From Pseudomonadota bacterium (lineage in GTDB: Bacteria > Pseudomonadota > Alphaproteobacteria > Sphingomonadales > Sphingomonadaceae), in NCBI GenBank assembly GCA_023386135.1, contig JAEWKG010000147.1, forward strand, positions 1 through 11,885: a DNA stretch of 11,885 nt, written 5' to 3'. The translations under genes were made by a program, and so were the position numbers. Below are positions 1 through 6,548 of the stretch, one piece after another (the stretch's first letter is position 1; every line of letters starts with the position of its first letter). Below the pieces are notes generated by a model. That model did not search any database and had not been told where the DNA came from. It was given only the letters and a program-made list of their open reading frames with translations.

Positions 1-565
1 TTTCGACCTTGGCCTGTATCACTCGTGGTGGCGGGACGTTCAGTCGGACCGCCTCGCGGCCGGGGGCCTCGTCGAGACCACCACCGCAGGCGACGCGGCC
101 ATCTCCGGTGCCGAGTTGACCGTCACCGGCTCGATCGCCGACCGTTGGTTCCTTGAGGCTGGCGCCACGCTCCAATCGGCCATGCTCGTGTCCGATCCGA
201 ACGGGCTGGACCTCGACGACCGCAGGCTTCCGGTCGTGCCGAAGTGGACGTTGCGTGCTTCCGCCCGGCGCACGTGGTCGATCGGTCCGTGGGATATCGC
301 CGCTACCGGGCGTTTGCGGTATGTCGGTTCGGAGCGGCTGAGCTTCGATCCCGCGCTGGATCGGCCGATGGGGCGCACGCTCGACAGCGCGCTGGAGCTT
401 CGCGCGCAGCAGGATCGATGGACCGCCAGCGTGGAACTTTCCAACCTGTTCGGCGGCGCCGAGGATACGTTTGCCTACGGTAATCCGTTGCGGCTTCCCG
501 CAGGGCCGCAATTCATTCCGCAAGAGCCGTTCTCGGCCCGGCTGACGCTGGTCTTTCGACCATGA
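1..565 (+). CDS. TonB-dependent receptor, C-terminal part (5' end outside window)
   Basis: The frame is open from base 2 to a TGA at 563-565, giving the last 187 residues of a protein that begins before the window. The visible part is rich in alternating hydrophobic/polar stretches with aromatic residues, such as the strands around RLRYVG, LELRAQQDRW and ASVELSNLFG. The phrase ELSNLFG followed by a short linker and a final strand ending LTLVFRP is typical of the last two beta strands of TonB-dependent outer-membrane receptors, where the terminal strand acts as the insertion (beta) signal. Such receptors import siderophores, cobalamin, sugars or other ligands using TonB-ExbBD energy. The plug domain and TonB box are not in the window, so the ligand cannot be predicted. 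Its last 53 bp overlap tail-to-tail the 3' end of the LptF-like gene on the other strand. The outer-membrane barrel call is fairly secure; the receptor subfamily is not. Confidence 0.82.
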   Translation, partial: FDLGLYHSWWRDVQSDRLAAGGLVETTTAGDAAISGAELTVTGSIADRWFLEAGATLQSAMLVSDPNGLDLDDRRLPVVPKWTLRASARRTWSIGPWDIAATGRLRYVGSERLSFDPALDRPMGRTLDSALELRAQQDRWTASVELSNLFGGAEDTFAYGNPLRLPAGPQFIPQEPFSARLTLVFRP

Positions 566-1658
566 AACGCCTGGCCAGTCCTGCCCCCGCATTCGCCGCC
601 CAGCGGTCGAAGAAGCCCGCTCCGAGCGCTCGTTCGGCGGCGATCAGGCAGACGCATACCCCGGTGCCCAGCGCCGCAACCGCGGCACCTCCGGCGAGAG
701 GATACCCGGTCCCGCCGCCCGCAACGAAGGCGATCAGCTTGATCATGACGACGGTCAGCACCAACCCGGCGAACAGTCCCACGGTGCCGGCCCCGCGCTT
801 CGGCGGCTTGCCCACGACCAGCGCGCAAACGGCAGTGAACACCGCCAGCAGGACCCATAAGCCTCGGCCCACCGCGTTGGCGCGGGCGCGCGATCCCGGG
901 ATCGTCAACAGCCGGCCCAGCGGCACTTCGCGCAGCGGATCGGCTGCAGTTCTGCCGCTCGGTCCCGCGGCGGGATCGCGGGAGTCGAACAGGAACAGCG
1001 CGAACGACATGGCGTGGCGCCCTTGCCGGTCGACCGACTGGCCGTCGCGCAGCTCGACCTGCATTTGCTGGTCCGCCCCGATCCCGACCCGCGCATCGCG
1101 CGCCGAATATGTTCGGTCTGGCGTTTCGAGAAAGATCCCTTCGAGAGTCCCCTTGGCGGCGTCGACGCGATCGAAACGGAGCGACGCGCCATGCCCGAGG
1201 TCGACGAATTCGCCCGCCGCCATGCTGTACCCGAAGTCGCCACTCGCCACTCGGCGCGTGATCTCCGCGAGGCTCGCCTCGCCGGCGGGAAGCAGCCAGC
1301 CCTGGTTGAGGAACGTCGCAGCCGCCACGAGCATGACGGCCGACGCCGGTATCCGGAGCCACCGTGCGGGCCCCACCCCCGCCGCCTCGATCGCCTCCAG
1401 TTCGCCGCGCAAGGTCATCCGGCGCACGGTGAGGGCGATGGCCAGATACAACCCGAAGATCAGGCCGAGCCCGAGGTATTCCGGCAGCAGTCCGAGAACG
1501 CTTTGCGCGATGATAGTGCGCGCGTGACCGGCCACTCTCACCAGCTCGAGAAGACTGGGCAGATGCTCGAGCAACATGATCGAAAGCACGATCCCCACCA
1601 CCGCGGCGAAGGCGCCCAGCAGCTGGGCGGCCAGATAGCGGTCGAGCCGCGCGATCAC
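513..1658 (-). CDS. LptF/LptG (YjgP/YjgQ) family permease
   Basis: This is a 381-residue inner-membrane protein with about six membrane segments (roughly residues 11-32, 55-78, 103-123, 265-283, 293-312, 322-341). A soluble stretch lies between segments 3 and 4 (about 124-260). That is the layout of LptF/LptG, in which the soluble part forms the periplasmic jellyroll. The segment MTLRGELEAIEAAGVGP (81-97) matches the family's cytoplasmic coupling helix, which contacts the LptB ATPase. In Lpt systems LptF and LptG pair up to pull LPS from the inner membrane. I chose the GTG at 1658 because it makes a GTGA overlap with the stop of the upstream glycosyltransferase and gives the family's usual N-terminus. 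The frame runs open up to 1916, but that extension is arginine-rich and lies inside the glycosyltransferase gene. It is last in the five-gene block, and no LptG partner, LptB, LptA or LptC lies next to it. It could be the housekeeping LptF or LptG, or a paralogue for another glycolipid. Confidence 0.88.
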   Translation of the reverse strand: MIARLDRYLAAQLLGAFAAVVGIVLSIMLLEHLPSLLELVRVAGHARTIIAQSVLGLLPEYLGLGLIFGLYLAIALTVRRMTLRGELEAIEAAGVGPARWLRIPASAVMLVAAATFLNQGWLLPAGEASLAEITRRVASGDFGYSMAAGEFVDLGHGASLRFDRVDAAKGTLEGIFLETPDRTYSARDARVGIGADQQMQVELRDGQSVDRQGRHAMSFALFLFDSRDPAAGPSGRTAADPLREVPLGRLLTIPGSRARANAVGRGLWVLLAVFTAVCALVVGKPPKRGAGTVGLFAGLVLTVVMIKLIAFVAGGGTGYPLAGGAAVAALGTGVCVCLIAAERALGAGFFDRWAANAGAGLARRFMVERPASAGPRTALAE

Positions 1659-2809
1659 GCCGCGAGCCGGTGGCCGTGCGCGGCAATGGAAGCGTAGAGG
1701 GCGAACAGCTCGGCGAAGTGATCCTCCATGCTCCGCGCCGTTGCGCCCGCCGGGCGCGGGCCGAGGGAGGCGAGCACGCCGATGGCATGCGCCGCCGCGA
1801 GCGGATCGGCGGACCGGTACAACAGCCCATACCCGGCGCCATGGTCCGCCGCGCCGCCACGGTCGGGAACGATGAGCGGGACGCCGCAGGCACGCGCTTC
1901 GGCTGCGGCCATGCAAAACGTTTCCGCCTCGCAGCCATGCAGCAGCGCGTCGCTGCTCGCCAGCAATCGCGCGAAGGTCTGGCGGTCGGTCTCCGGTGCG
2001 AACAAGCGGATATGCGGATTACCTCCGATCGCCGCGAGCACCGCCTTTCGCTCCCGCCCGTCGCCGAATATGGCCAAGCCGACCGGCTGGTCGCGACCCG
2101 CAAGCGTCGCGGCACGCACGAGCATCGGCACGCGCTTTTCAGGCGCGAGCCGCCCGGCCGCAATAAGCAGCGTCGCGTCCTCCGGCAGGCCGCACCGGCG
2201 CAGCAGGTCGGCGCGGATCGCCGGATCGCGCTTGTCCGGCGAAAAGAGGCTTCGCTCGATCCCCATGGGCACGGTCGCGACGCCGTTCACGCCGCCGTTG
2301 GCCAGCCTCTGGGCGAGGTCGGCGCTCGGACAGACCACCGCATGGTACGCCCGGCCCAGCGTGCGCAGGTGCCGCCAGAACGGGTCCATGTGCCGGTCGA
2401 TCGCCTCGCGTTCGAGCAGGGGGCCGAACCAGCGGTAGGCGTAGGCGGAGAGCGGATCGGCGTGCATCACCAGCGCCTTGGGGACGTCGGGTCGCCACCG
2501 TGCGACCATCGTAGGGCTGCGCCAGGGTGAGGAAACCTCGACGAAATCCGGCGCGATCCGGTCGAGCGCGGCATGGACCGTGCCCTCGTCAGCGAAGAAG
2601 CGATACCTGCGGTCAAGCGGGAAGCGCGGTGCCGCCAGCGATACGATCCGTGCGCCGGGGCCTCGCTCGATCACGGCATCGGCCGCGCCCGGCACCACGA
2701 CCGTCATCTCGTGTCCGAGCAGTGGCCCGACCGCGAGCTTCTGTTCGACATAGGTCCGGACCCCGCCGCCGCCGGGGGCATAGAAGGCGCAGACGTCGAC
2801 GATCTTCAC
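1655..2809 (-). CDS. GT4-family glycosyltransferase (GT-B fold)
   Basis: This 384-residue cytoplasmic or membrane-associated enzyme should move a sugar from a nucleotide-activated donor to an acceptor. The N-terminal Rossmann half starts with a glycine-rich loop, PGGGGVRTY (12-20), typical of GT4 enzymes. The C-terminal half has the phosphate-contacting GRLAPEKR (219-226) and the retaining E-x7-E motif at E296 and E304 in EAETFCMAAAEA, followed by the usual ACG-P-V segment. The start is a GTG at 2809, four bases after the DUF2141 stop; the first residues, MKIVDVCAFY, match the usual start of this family. The Shine-Dalgarno sequence is weak (GGAA about 10 bases upstream), so translation may depend on coupling. 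Its stop overlaps the GTG of the LptF-like permease. This suggests that the enzyme builds the head group of something the permease moves. Donor and acceptor cannot be read from the sequence. Confidence 0.93.
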   Translation of the reverse strand: MKIVDVCAFYAPGGGGVRTYVEQKLAVGPLLGHEMTVVVPGAADAVIERGPGARIVSLAAPRFPLDRRYRFFADEGTVHAALDRIAPDFVEVSSPWRSPTMVARWRPDVPKALVMHADPLSAYAYRWFGPLLEREAIDRHMDPFWRHLRTLGRAYHAVVCPSADLAQRLANGGVNGVATVPMGIERSLFSPDKRDPAIRADLLRRCGLPEDATLLIAAGRLAPEKRVPMLVRAATLAGRDQPVGLAIFGDGRERKAVLAAIGGNPHIRLFAPETDRQTFARLLASSDALLHGCEAETFCMAAAEARACGVPLIVPDRGGAADHGAGYGLLYRSADPLAAAHAIGVLASLGPRPAGATARSMEDHFAELFALYASIAAHGHRLAA

Positions 2810-2813
2810 GTGG

Positions 2814-3341
2814 CTATTTCCGTTGAGCGAGCGGCCGCATGGCGAGGCCTTGGCGATAGTTCAGAACGATGGTGATCGGGGTCGGATCGCGGCCGGCCAT
2901 AACCGCCGCGGCGGCAGCCTTGGGCTTGCTCCACCCGAGCGCCGGATTGCCGGCGAACCCGATCCCGTCGACCCTCCACCCGAACTTGCGATTGGAATCG
3001 CGGTCGTGGAGCAGCATCACGCTGTACCGTCCGGGCCCGGGCACCCGGACGCACAGCAGGGGGGTGCCCGAGGCCGGCATATCCACCTCGACCCGGCGGA
3101 ACGTCTTGCCCGCGGCCACCAGGATGTTGTCGTCGGCGAGGAAGTCCTCGTCCCGATCAGGATAGACTTCGAGCTTCAGCCGCCCCTGGCGATCCTTCAG
3201 GCCGGTTGCGGAGACGATGAAGGCGGCGCCGTCTTCGTGCGCGCGGCATTGGCCGGCAGCCTTCCCCAGGTCCGGACTGGAGACGAGAGTACCAGCCGAC
3301 AGCAGCGGGAGCAGCGCGAGGCTAAGCGGGGCGCTGCTCAT
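2814..3341 (-). CDS. DUF2141 domain protein, probably exported
   Basis: This is a 175-residue protein. Residues about 4-20 (APLSLALLPLLSAGTLV) form a hydrophobic stretch like a signal peptide, although no basic residue precedes it. A TGA lies five codons upstream in frame (3354-3356), so the ATG at 3341 is the first possible start. A strong GGAGG at 3347-3351 sits five bases before it. The body has the DUF2141 pattern: a GRLKLEVY strand near 53-60, GRYSVMLLHDRDSN (104-117) and then a glycine/tryptophan-rich GWRVDGIGF followed by the NPALGWSKP segment. The family is a small beta-rich extracytoplasmic domain of unknown function; the HDxDxN-like patch might bind a metal ion (inference). Its first 20 bases overlap the end of the upstream membrane-protein gene, and the glycosyltransferase starts 4 bp after its stop. 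This ties it firmly to the operon. Confidence 0.87.
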   Translation of the reverse strand: MSSAPLSLALLPLLSAGTLVSSPDLGKAAGQCRAHEDGAAFIVSATGLKDRQGRLKLEVYPDRDEDFLADDNILVAAGKTFRRVEVDMPASGTPLLCVRVPGPGRYSVMLLHDRDSNRKFGWRVDGIGFAGNPALGWSKPKAAAAAVMAGRDPTPITIVLNYRQGLAMRPLAQRK

Positions 3342-4254
3342 GCGAGCCTCCGTTCACCAGATCGGCGAGCGCAAAGGCGATGCCGACAAAGATGTGAAGC
3401 GCGAGGATCAGTCCCGCGATCATCGTCATCAGCGCGCCGATTTCGACATCTCGCCCAAGCGCGAAGACCGCCGCGCCGGCGAACACCACGTCCTTGTTGG
3501 GGAGGAACGGCAGGCGGGAAATGACCAGCCGCATCGCCGCGAGCAACAGCCACCAGACCACCGACGTCGCGGGCAGGACCAGATGCCAGGCGACCGCCCC
3601 CAGCACCGCCGCGGCGGCGATCCGCGCCAGGTGCACGCCGAACACGAAGGCGAGCTGGCGCCGCTCGAGCGAGAAGATTTTTCCGCGCAGGAATACCACC
3701 GCGAACGAACTCACCAGGACGATCGCGAGCGACCAGCCCACCGCCTCGCCGTGCCCGCCGAGTGACAGGAGGCCGGCGAACGGCATGGCCAGCGCCACCA
3801 TCAGCGCAGTCATCGCATTACCTGCCATCGCGGACATTACCGCGACGTCCTTGACCGTTCCGAACGGGGCGCACGACAGCGCCAGACGCCGCCGCGCCCA
3901 GCCGTAGAAATACGCGTCGCCGAGGTAGCCGAGCAGCAGCTCGTTATAGACCTGCTTGCGCAACAGCGGGAAGATCGCCTCGGGCCCGACCCGCCACAGA
4001 CGGCGATAGATCAGCCACTCGCTGACCGGCGCGGCAAGGTAGGCGAGGACAAACGCTGCCCAGAACGCCGGCGTCCGCGGCACCAGCGCGCGCAGGTTAT
4101 CGAAGTTGAGCCCGCGCGCCTGATACAGGGCCACCGAAATCACACCGAGCGAGAACACGGTCGCTGCGAGCCCGAGCCATGAACGCGGCGCGCGATCTTG
4201 CGCGAGAAACGCAGGAGCATGGGTTGCTTCCAGCGCGGCGGCTTGGTCGGTCAT
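3322..4254 (-). CDS. Polytopic membrane protein of unknown function
   Basis: This is a 310-residue protein I do not recognise with certainty. It has about seven or eight hydrophobic segments (roughly 25-45, 63-83, 135-165, 172-190, 203-225, 232-248, 255-267, 272-298), so it is an inner-membrane protein with little soluble mass. Notable polar patches are PVSEWLIYRRLWRVG (76-90), QVYNELLLGYLGDAYFYGW (101-119) and SRLPFLPNKD (246-255). The size, the segment count and the loop around residues 76-90 recall the UPF0104/lysylphosphatidylglycerol-synthase transmembrane (flippase-like) fold, but this is only a resemblance. The ATG at 4254 is the first reasonable start; its Shine-Dalgarno is poor. The 3' end overlaps the DUF2141 start by 20 bp, and a 104-bp spacer separates it from the deacetylase upstream. 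Given its partners, a role in moving or anchoring a lipid-linked sugar is plausible, but nothing in it proves this. Confidence 0.82.
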   Translation of the reverse strand: MTDQAAALEATHAPAFLAQDRAPRSWLGLAATVFSLGVISVALYQARGLNFDNLRALVPRTPAFWAAFVLAYLAAPVSEWLIYRRLWRVGPEAIFPLLRKQVYNELLLGYLGDAYFYGWARRRLALSCAPFGTVKDVAVMSAMAGNAMTALMVALAMPFAGLLSLGGHGEAVGWSLAIVLVSSFAVVFLRGKIFSLERRQLAFVFGVHLARIAAAAVLGAVAWHLVLPATSVVWWLLLAAMRLVISRLPFLPNKDVVFAGAAVFALGRDVEIGALMTMIAGLILALHIFVGIAFALADLVNGGSHEQRPA

Positions 4255-4358
4255 GGGGAATCCGCGAAACCTTCAGTTACCCCACGACGCCGCCGACGCA
4301 GCCAAACCACACCCGTGTTGCGAGAAAATGAATACTTCGCCGCCGGTTGGAAAGGCGC
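4255..4358. other. 104-bp spacer inside the minus-strand block
   Basis: This non-coding gap separates the deacetylase from the membrane-protein gene. It is a little more AT-rich in its middle (about 4316-4340) than the flanking genes. I found no convincing terminator, no clear promoter boxes and no believable small ORF. It is long enough to hold an internal promoter for the four downstream genes. Confidence 0.4.
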
Positions 4359-5189
4359 TCAGGTGAATGGGATATCTTGCGGAAAGCCGCTGCCGGATCG
4401 GGACAGCAGGTCGGCGTAGCGCTCCGGCACGTGCGTGGCGGTGAAGTGCGCCAGCGTCCGGTCGATGCTCTGCATCAGCTCGGGCCGGGTCGTGTCGCCG
4501 GGATGCACCGCCAGGCGCACCGTCTCGCAGCGCGTCAGCGCCGAACGCGCGAGCGCCGCGCAGGCGATCGAAGACGCCGCACGGGGGCCGGAGCGGCTCG
4601 CCCAGGTGATCACCGGCCCGCGCGCGAGCACCTGGCGCGTGGCGGGACGCCAGACCTTCAAGTGATCCTCGGCGATGGTGAAGCGATTGTCGGCAAGGGC
4701 ATCGTGGGAATCGCGGCTGTAGAGCCACGCCGGCGCGATGAAGCCCGCAACCTTGCGACCGATCACGTCCTCGATCACCGCGCGACCGCGCGCCATCCGG
4801 GTCGACGCTTCGTCACGCCCGAGGCCGAGAAATTCCCCCTCGCCGGCGGTCATGCGCTGCGCCTTGAAACGCGCCAAGCCCCGGTGACGGCAATCGTCGC
4901 GATGCGACCAGCCGTGAACGAACATCTCGACCCCGCGATCGGCCCACCGCCGCAGCTTGCCGGCGAACGCCGGCGACTTCGTCAGCGGCGCTTCGTCCCA
5001 GTGATCCGGCACCACCAGCATGGCGTAGCGCGCGGCGCCGAGGCGCTGGTCGAGGACGTCCGCCAACCGATCGATCGCGCCTTCGAAGCGGGGACCGACG
5101 TCGTGAATTGCGGCGAGGAGACATCCGCGGTCCGATGGAGCCTGCGTGGCGGTGGAATGAGAGCGTGAGCGGTCGGCATCGCGAAACAT
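4359..5189 (-). CDS. Polysaccharide deacetylase-like protein (DUF2334 type)
   Basis: This is a 276-residue NodB-homology enzyme. The motifs in order are AIHDVGP (27-33, the catalytic Asp motif), FVHGWSHRDD (90-99, the metal-binding H-x3-H pair H92/H96), GFIAPAWLYS (149-158, the RxP-like substrate loop) and RLAVHPGD (225-232, the last motif with the catalytic-site His). This matches the DUF2334 branch of carbohydrate esterase 4-like proteins, which remove acyl groups from sugar amides or similar substrates. I chose the ATG at 5189 because GAGG at 5195-5198 sits five bases upstream; the frame could also be opened from a TTG at 5219, which is less likely. No signal peptide or membrane segment is visible, so it should act in the cytoplasm, unlike secreted chitin or peptidoglycan deacetylases. 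It is the first gene of the minus-strand block and probably edits a sugar intermediate there (inference). Confidence 0.87.
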   Translation of the reverse strand: MFRDADRSRSHSTATQAPSDRGCLLAAIHDVGPRFEGAIDRLADVLDQRLGAARYAMLVVPDHWDEAPLTKSPAFAGKLRRWADRGVEMFVHGWSHRDDCRHRGLARFKAQRMTAGEGEFLGLGRDEASTRMARGRAVIEDVIGRKVAGFIAPAWLYSRDSHDALADNRFTIAEDHLKVWRPATRQVLARGPVITWASRSGPRAASSIACAALARSALTRCETVRLAVHPGDTTRPELMQSIDRTLAHFTATHVPERYADLLSRSGSGFPQDIPFT

Positions 5190-5194
5190 CAGCA

Positions 5195-5198
5195 CCTC
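5195..5198 (-). promoter_or_regulatory. Ribosome binding site choosing the deacetylase start
   Basis: GAGG on the minus strand lies five bases before the ATG at 5189. It favours this ATG over the in-frame TTG at 5219, which would add ten residues. Confidence 0.6.
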
Positions 5199-5289
5199 GG
5201 GCGAACAGTGGCATCGCAAGGACGCCGCTGCCCGAGCAAAACCTCAGTTCACCGAATTCGAGCACTTTTGGGGAAGACCGCCAGCAGAC

Positions 5290-5317
5290 AAGCCTCCGCA
5301 AGCGCGGGGGCTTTTTT
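5290..5317 (+). terminator. Intrinsic terminator in the divergent region upstream of frmA
   Basis: The plus strand reads AAGCCTCCGC (5290-5299), a four-base loop AAGC (5300-5303), then GCGGGGGCTT (5304-5313). All ten bases of the two arms pair, with a single T-G wobble (5295/5308), and the stem is followed by four more T residues (5314-5317). This is a strong Rho-independent terminator for rightward transcription. On the other strand the stem is followed only by a poor T-rich stretch. No annotated gene reads rightward into it, since the gene to the left is on the minus strand. It therefore terminates either a short unannotated RNA or the leader of frmA itself, 65 bp before the frmA start codon. 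Confidence 0.82.
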
Positions 5318-5382
5318 GTTGCCCGGCAGGATATCGCGCGGCACTGCGACGCCTCAACCTACCCTGCTGGAAGACCGACCCG

Positions 5383-6495
5383 ATGAAGACCCGCGCCGCC
5401 GTTGCATTCGCGCCCAAGCAGCCGCTCGAGATCGTCGAGCTCGATCTGGAGGGGCCCAAGGCGGGCGAGGTGCTGGTCGAGATCATGGCGACCGGCGTGT
5501 GCCACACCGATGCCTACACCCTCGACGGGCTCGACAGCGAAGGGTTGTTCCCGAGCGTTCTCGGCCACGAAGGCGCCGGGATCGTGCGCGAGGTCGGCGC
5601 GGGCGTGACCTCGGTCAAGCCCGGCGACCACGTGATCCCGCTCTACACGCCCGAGTGCGGGAAGTGTAAGTCGTGCCTCAGCGGCAAGACCAACCTGTGC
5701 ACCGCGATCCGCGCGACGCAGGGCAAGGGCGTGATGCCCGACGGCACCAGCCGCTTCTCGTACAAGGGCGAGACGATCTACCACTACATGGGTTGTTCGA
5801 CCTTCTCGAATTTTACCGTCCTACCCGAGATCGCAGTCGCGAAGATCCGCGAGGACGCGCCGTTCCAGACCAGTTGCTACATCGGCTGCGGGGTCACCAC
5901 CGGGGTGGGCGCAGTGCTTAACACCGCCAAGGTCCAGCCGGGCGACAATGTTGTGGTGTTCGGGCTCGGCGGCATCGGGCTAAACGTGATCCAGGGCGCG
6001 AAGCTGGCGGGCGCAGGCAAAATCGTCGGCGTCGACCTCAATCCCGCGCGCGAGGAGTGGGGCCGCCGGTTTGGCATGACCGACTTCGTCAACACCGCCG
6101 GCAAGAGCCGCGAGGACACCATCGCCGCGATCGCCGCGCTGACCGACGGCGGGGCCGACTACAGCTTCGACTGCACCGGCAATACCGATGTCATGCGCAC
6201 CGCTCTCGAGTGCTGCCACCGCGGCTGGGGCACCTCGATCATCATCGGCGTGGCCGAGGCGGGCAAGGAGATCGCCACCCGCCCGTTCCAGCTCGTCACG
6301 GGGCGCAACTGGCGCGGCACAGCGTTCGGCGGGGCCAAGGGCCGAACCGACGTGCCGAAGATCGTCGACATGTACATGGACGGCCAGATCGCCATCGACC
6401 CGATGATCACCCACGTCCTCTCGCTCGACGAGATCAACAAAGCGTTCGACCTGATGCACGCCGGTCAATCGATCCGCTCGGTCGTGGTCTATTGA
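5383..6495 (+). CDS. frmA: S-(hydroxymethyl)glutathione dehydrogenase / class III alcohol dehydrogenase
   Basis: This 370-residue zinc enzyme oxidises S-(hydroxymethyl)glutathione, formed from formaldehyde and glutathione, to S-formylglutathione with NAD+; it also acts as a GSNO reductase. The catalytic zinc ligands are C40 (GVCHTDAYTLDG), H62 (GHEGAGIVREVG) and C169 (YIGCG). The structural zinc ligands are C92, C95, C98 and C106 (ECGKCKSC...NLC). The class III signature IRATQGKGVMPDGTSRF supplies R110, the counterpart of the anion-binding Arg of human ADH5. The Rossmann loop GLGGIG is at 194-199. The length is that of the family. The ATG at 5383 has GGAAG nine bases upstream (5369-5373). It is also called adhC. 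The usual S-formylglutathione hydrolase gene is not next to it; a class II aldolase gene follows after 53 bp. A strong terminator lies between any upstream promoter and the start codon. Confidence 0.97.
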   Translation: MKTRAAVAFAPKQPLEIVELDLEGPKAGEVLVEIMATGVCHTDAYTLDGLDSEGLFPSVLGHEGAGIVREVGAGVTSVKPGDHVIPLYTPECGKCKSCLSGKTNLCTAIRATQGKGVMPDGTSRFSYKGETIYHYMGCSTFSNFTVLPEIAVAKIREDAPFQTSCYIGCGVTTGVGAVLNTAKVQPGDNVVVFGLGGIGLNVIQGAKLAGAGKIVGVDLNPAREEWGRRFGMTDFVNTAGKSREDTIAAIAALTDGGADYSFDCTGNTDVMRTALECCHRGWGTSIIIGVAEAGKEIATRPFQLVTGRNWRGTAFGGAKGRTDVPKIVDMYMDGQIAIDPMITHVLSLDEINKAFDLMHAGQSIRSVVVY

Positions 6496-6548
6496 CGGGA
6501 GCGGCCGAGGCGTATGGAATAGGCGAAAGCTAGAAGCGAGGACACGTC

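Noticed and set aside
562..1527. Open frame on the plus strand (321 codons) starting next to the TonB receptor stop
   Set aside because: It is antisense to the LptF-like permease, and the product is proline/serine/arginine-rich with no recognisable domain.
1659..1916. N-terminal extension of the LptF-like permease up to an ATG at 1916
   Set aside because: The extension is arginine-rich, lies fully inside the glycosyltransferase gene and has no membrane or family character; the GTG at 1658 gives the normal family start.
475..2163. Long open frame on the minus strand (562 codons) across the permease and glycosyltransferase genes
   Set aside because: Its product is arginine/alanine-rich low-complexity sequence without domains, and it lies out of frame with two clear genes; it is a by-product of high GC.
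5253..5260. Palindrome CGAATTCG in the divergent region as an operator
   Set aside because: It is only eight bases long, with no second copy nearby and no recognisable regulator family; chance is sufficient.
5318..5382. Promoter for frmA between the terminator and its start codon
   Set aside because: No pair of boxes with sensible spacing could be found for the housekeeping or general-stress sigma factors, so none is annotated, although one may exist.
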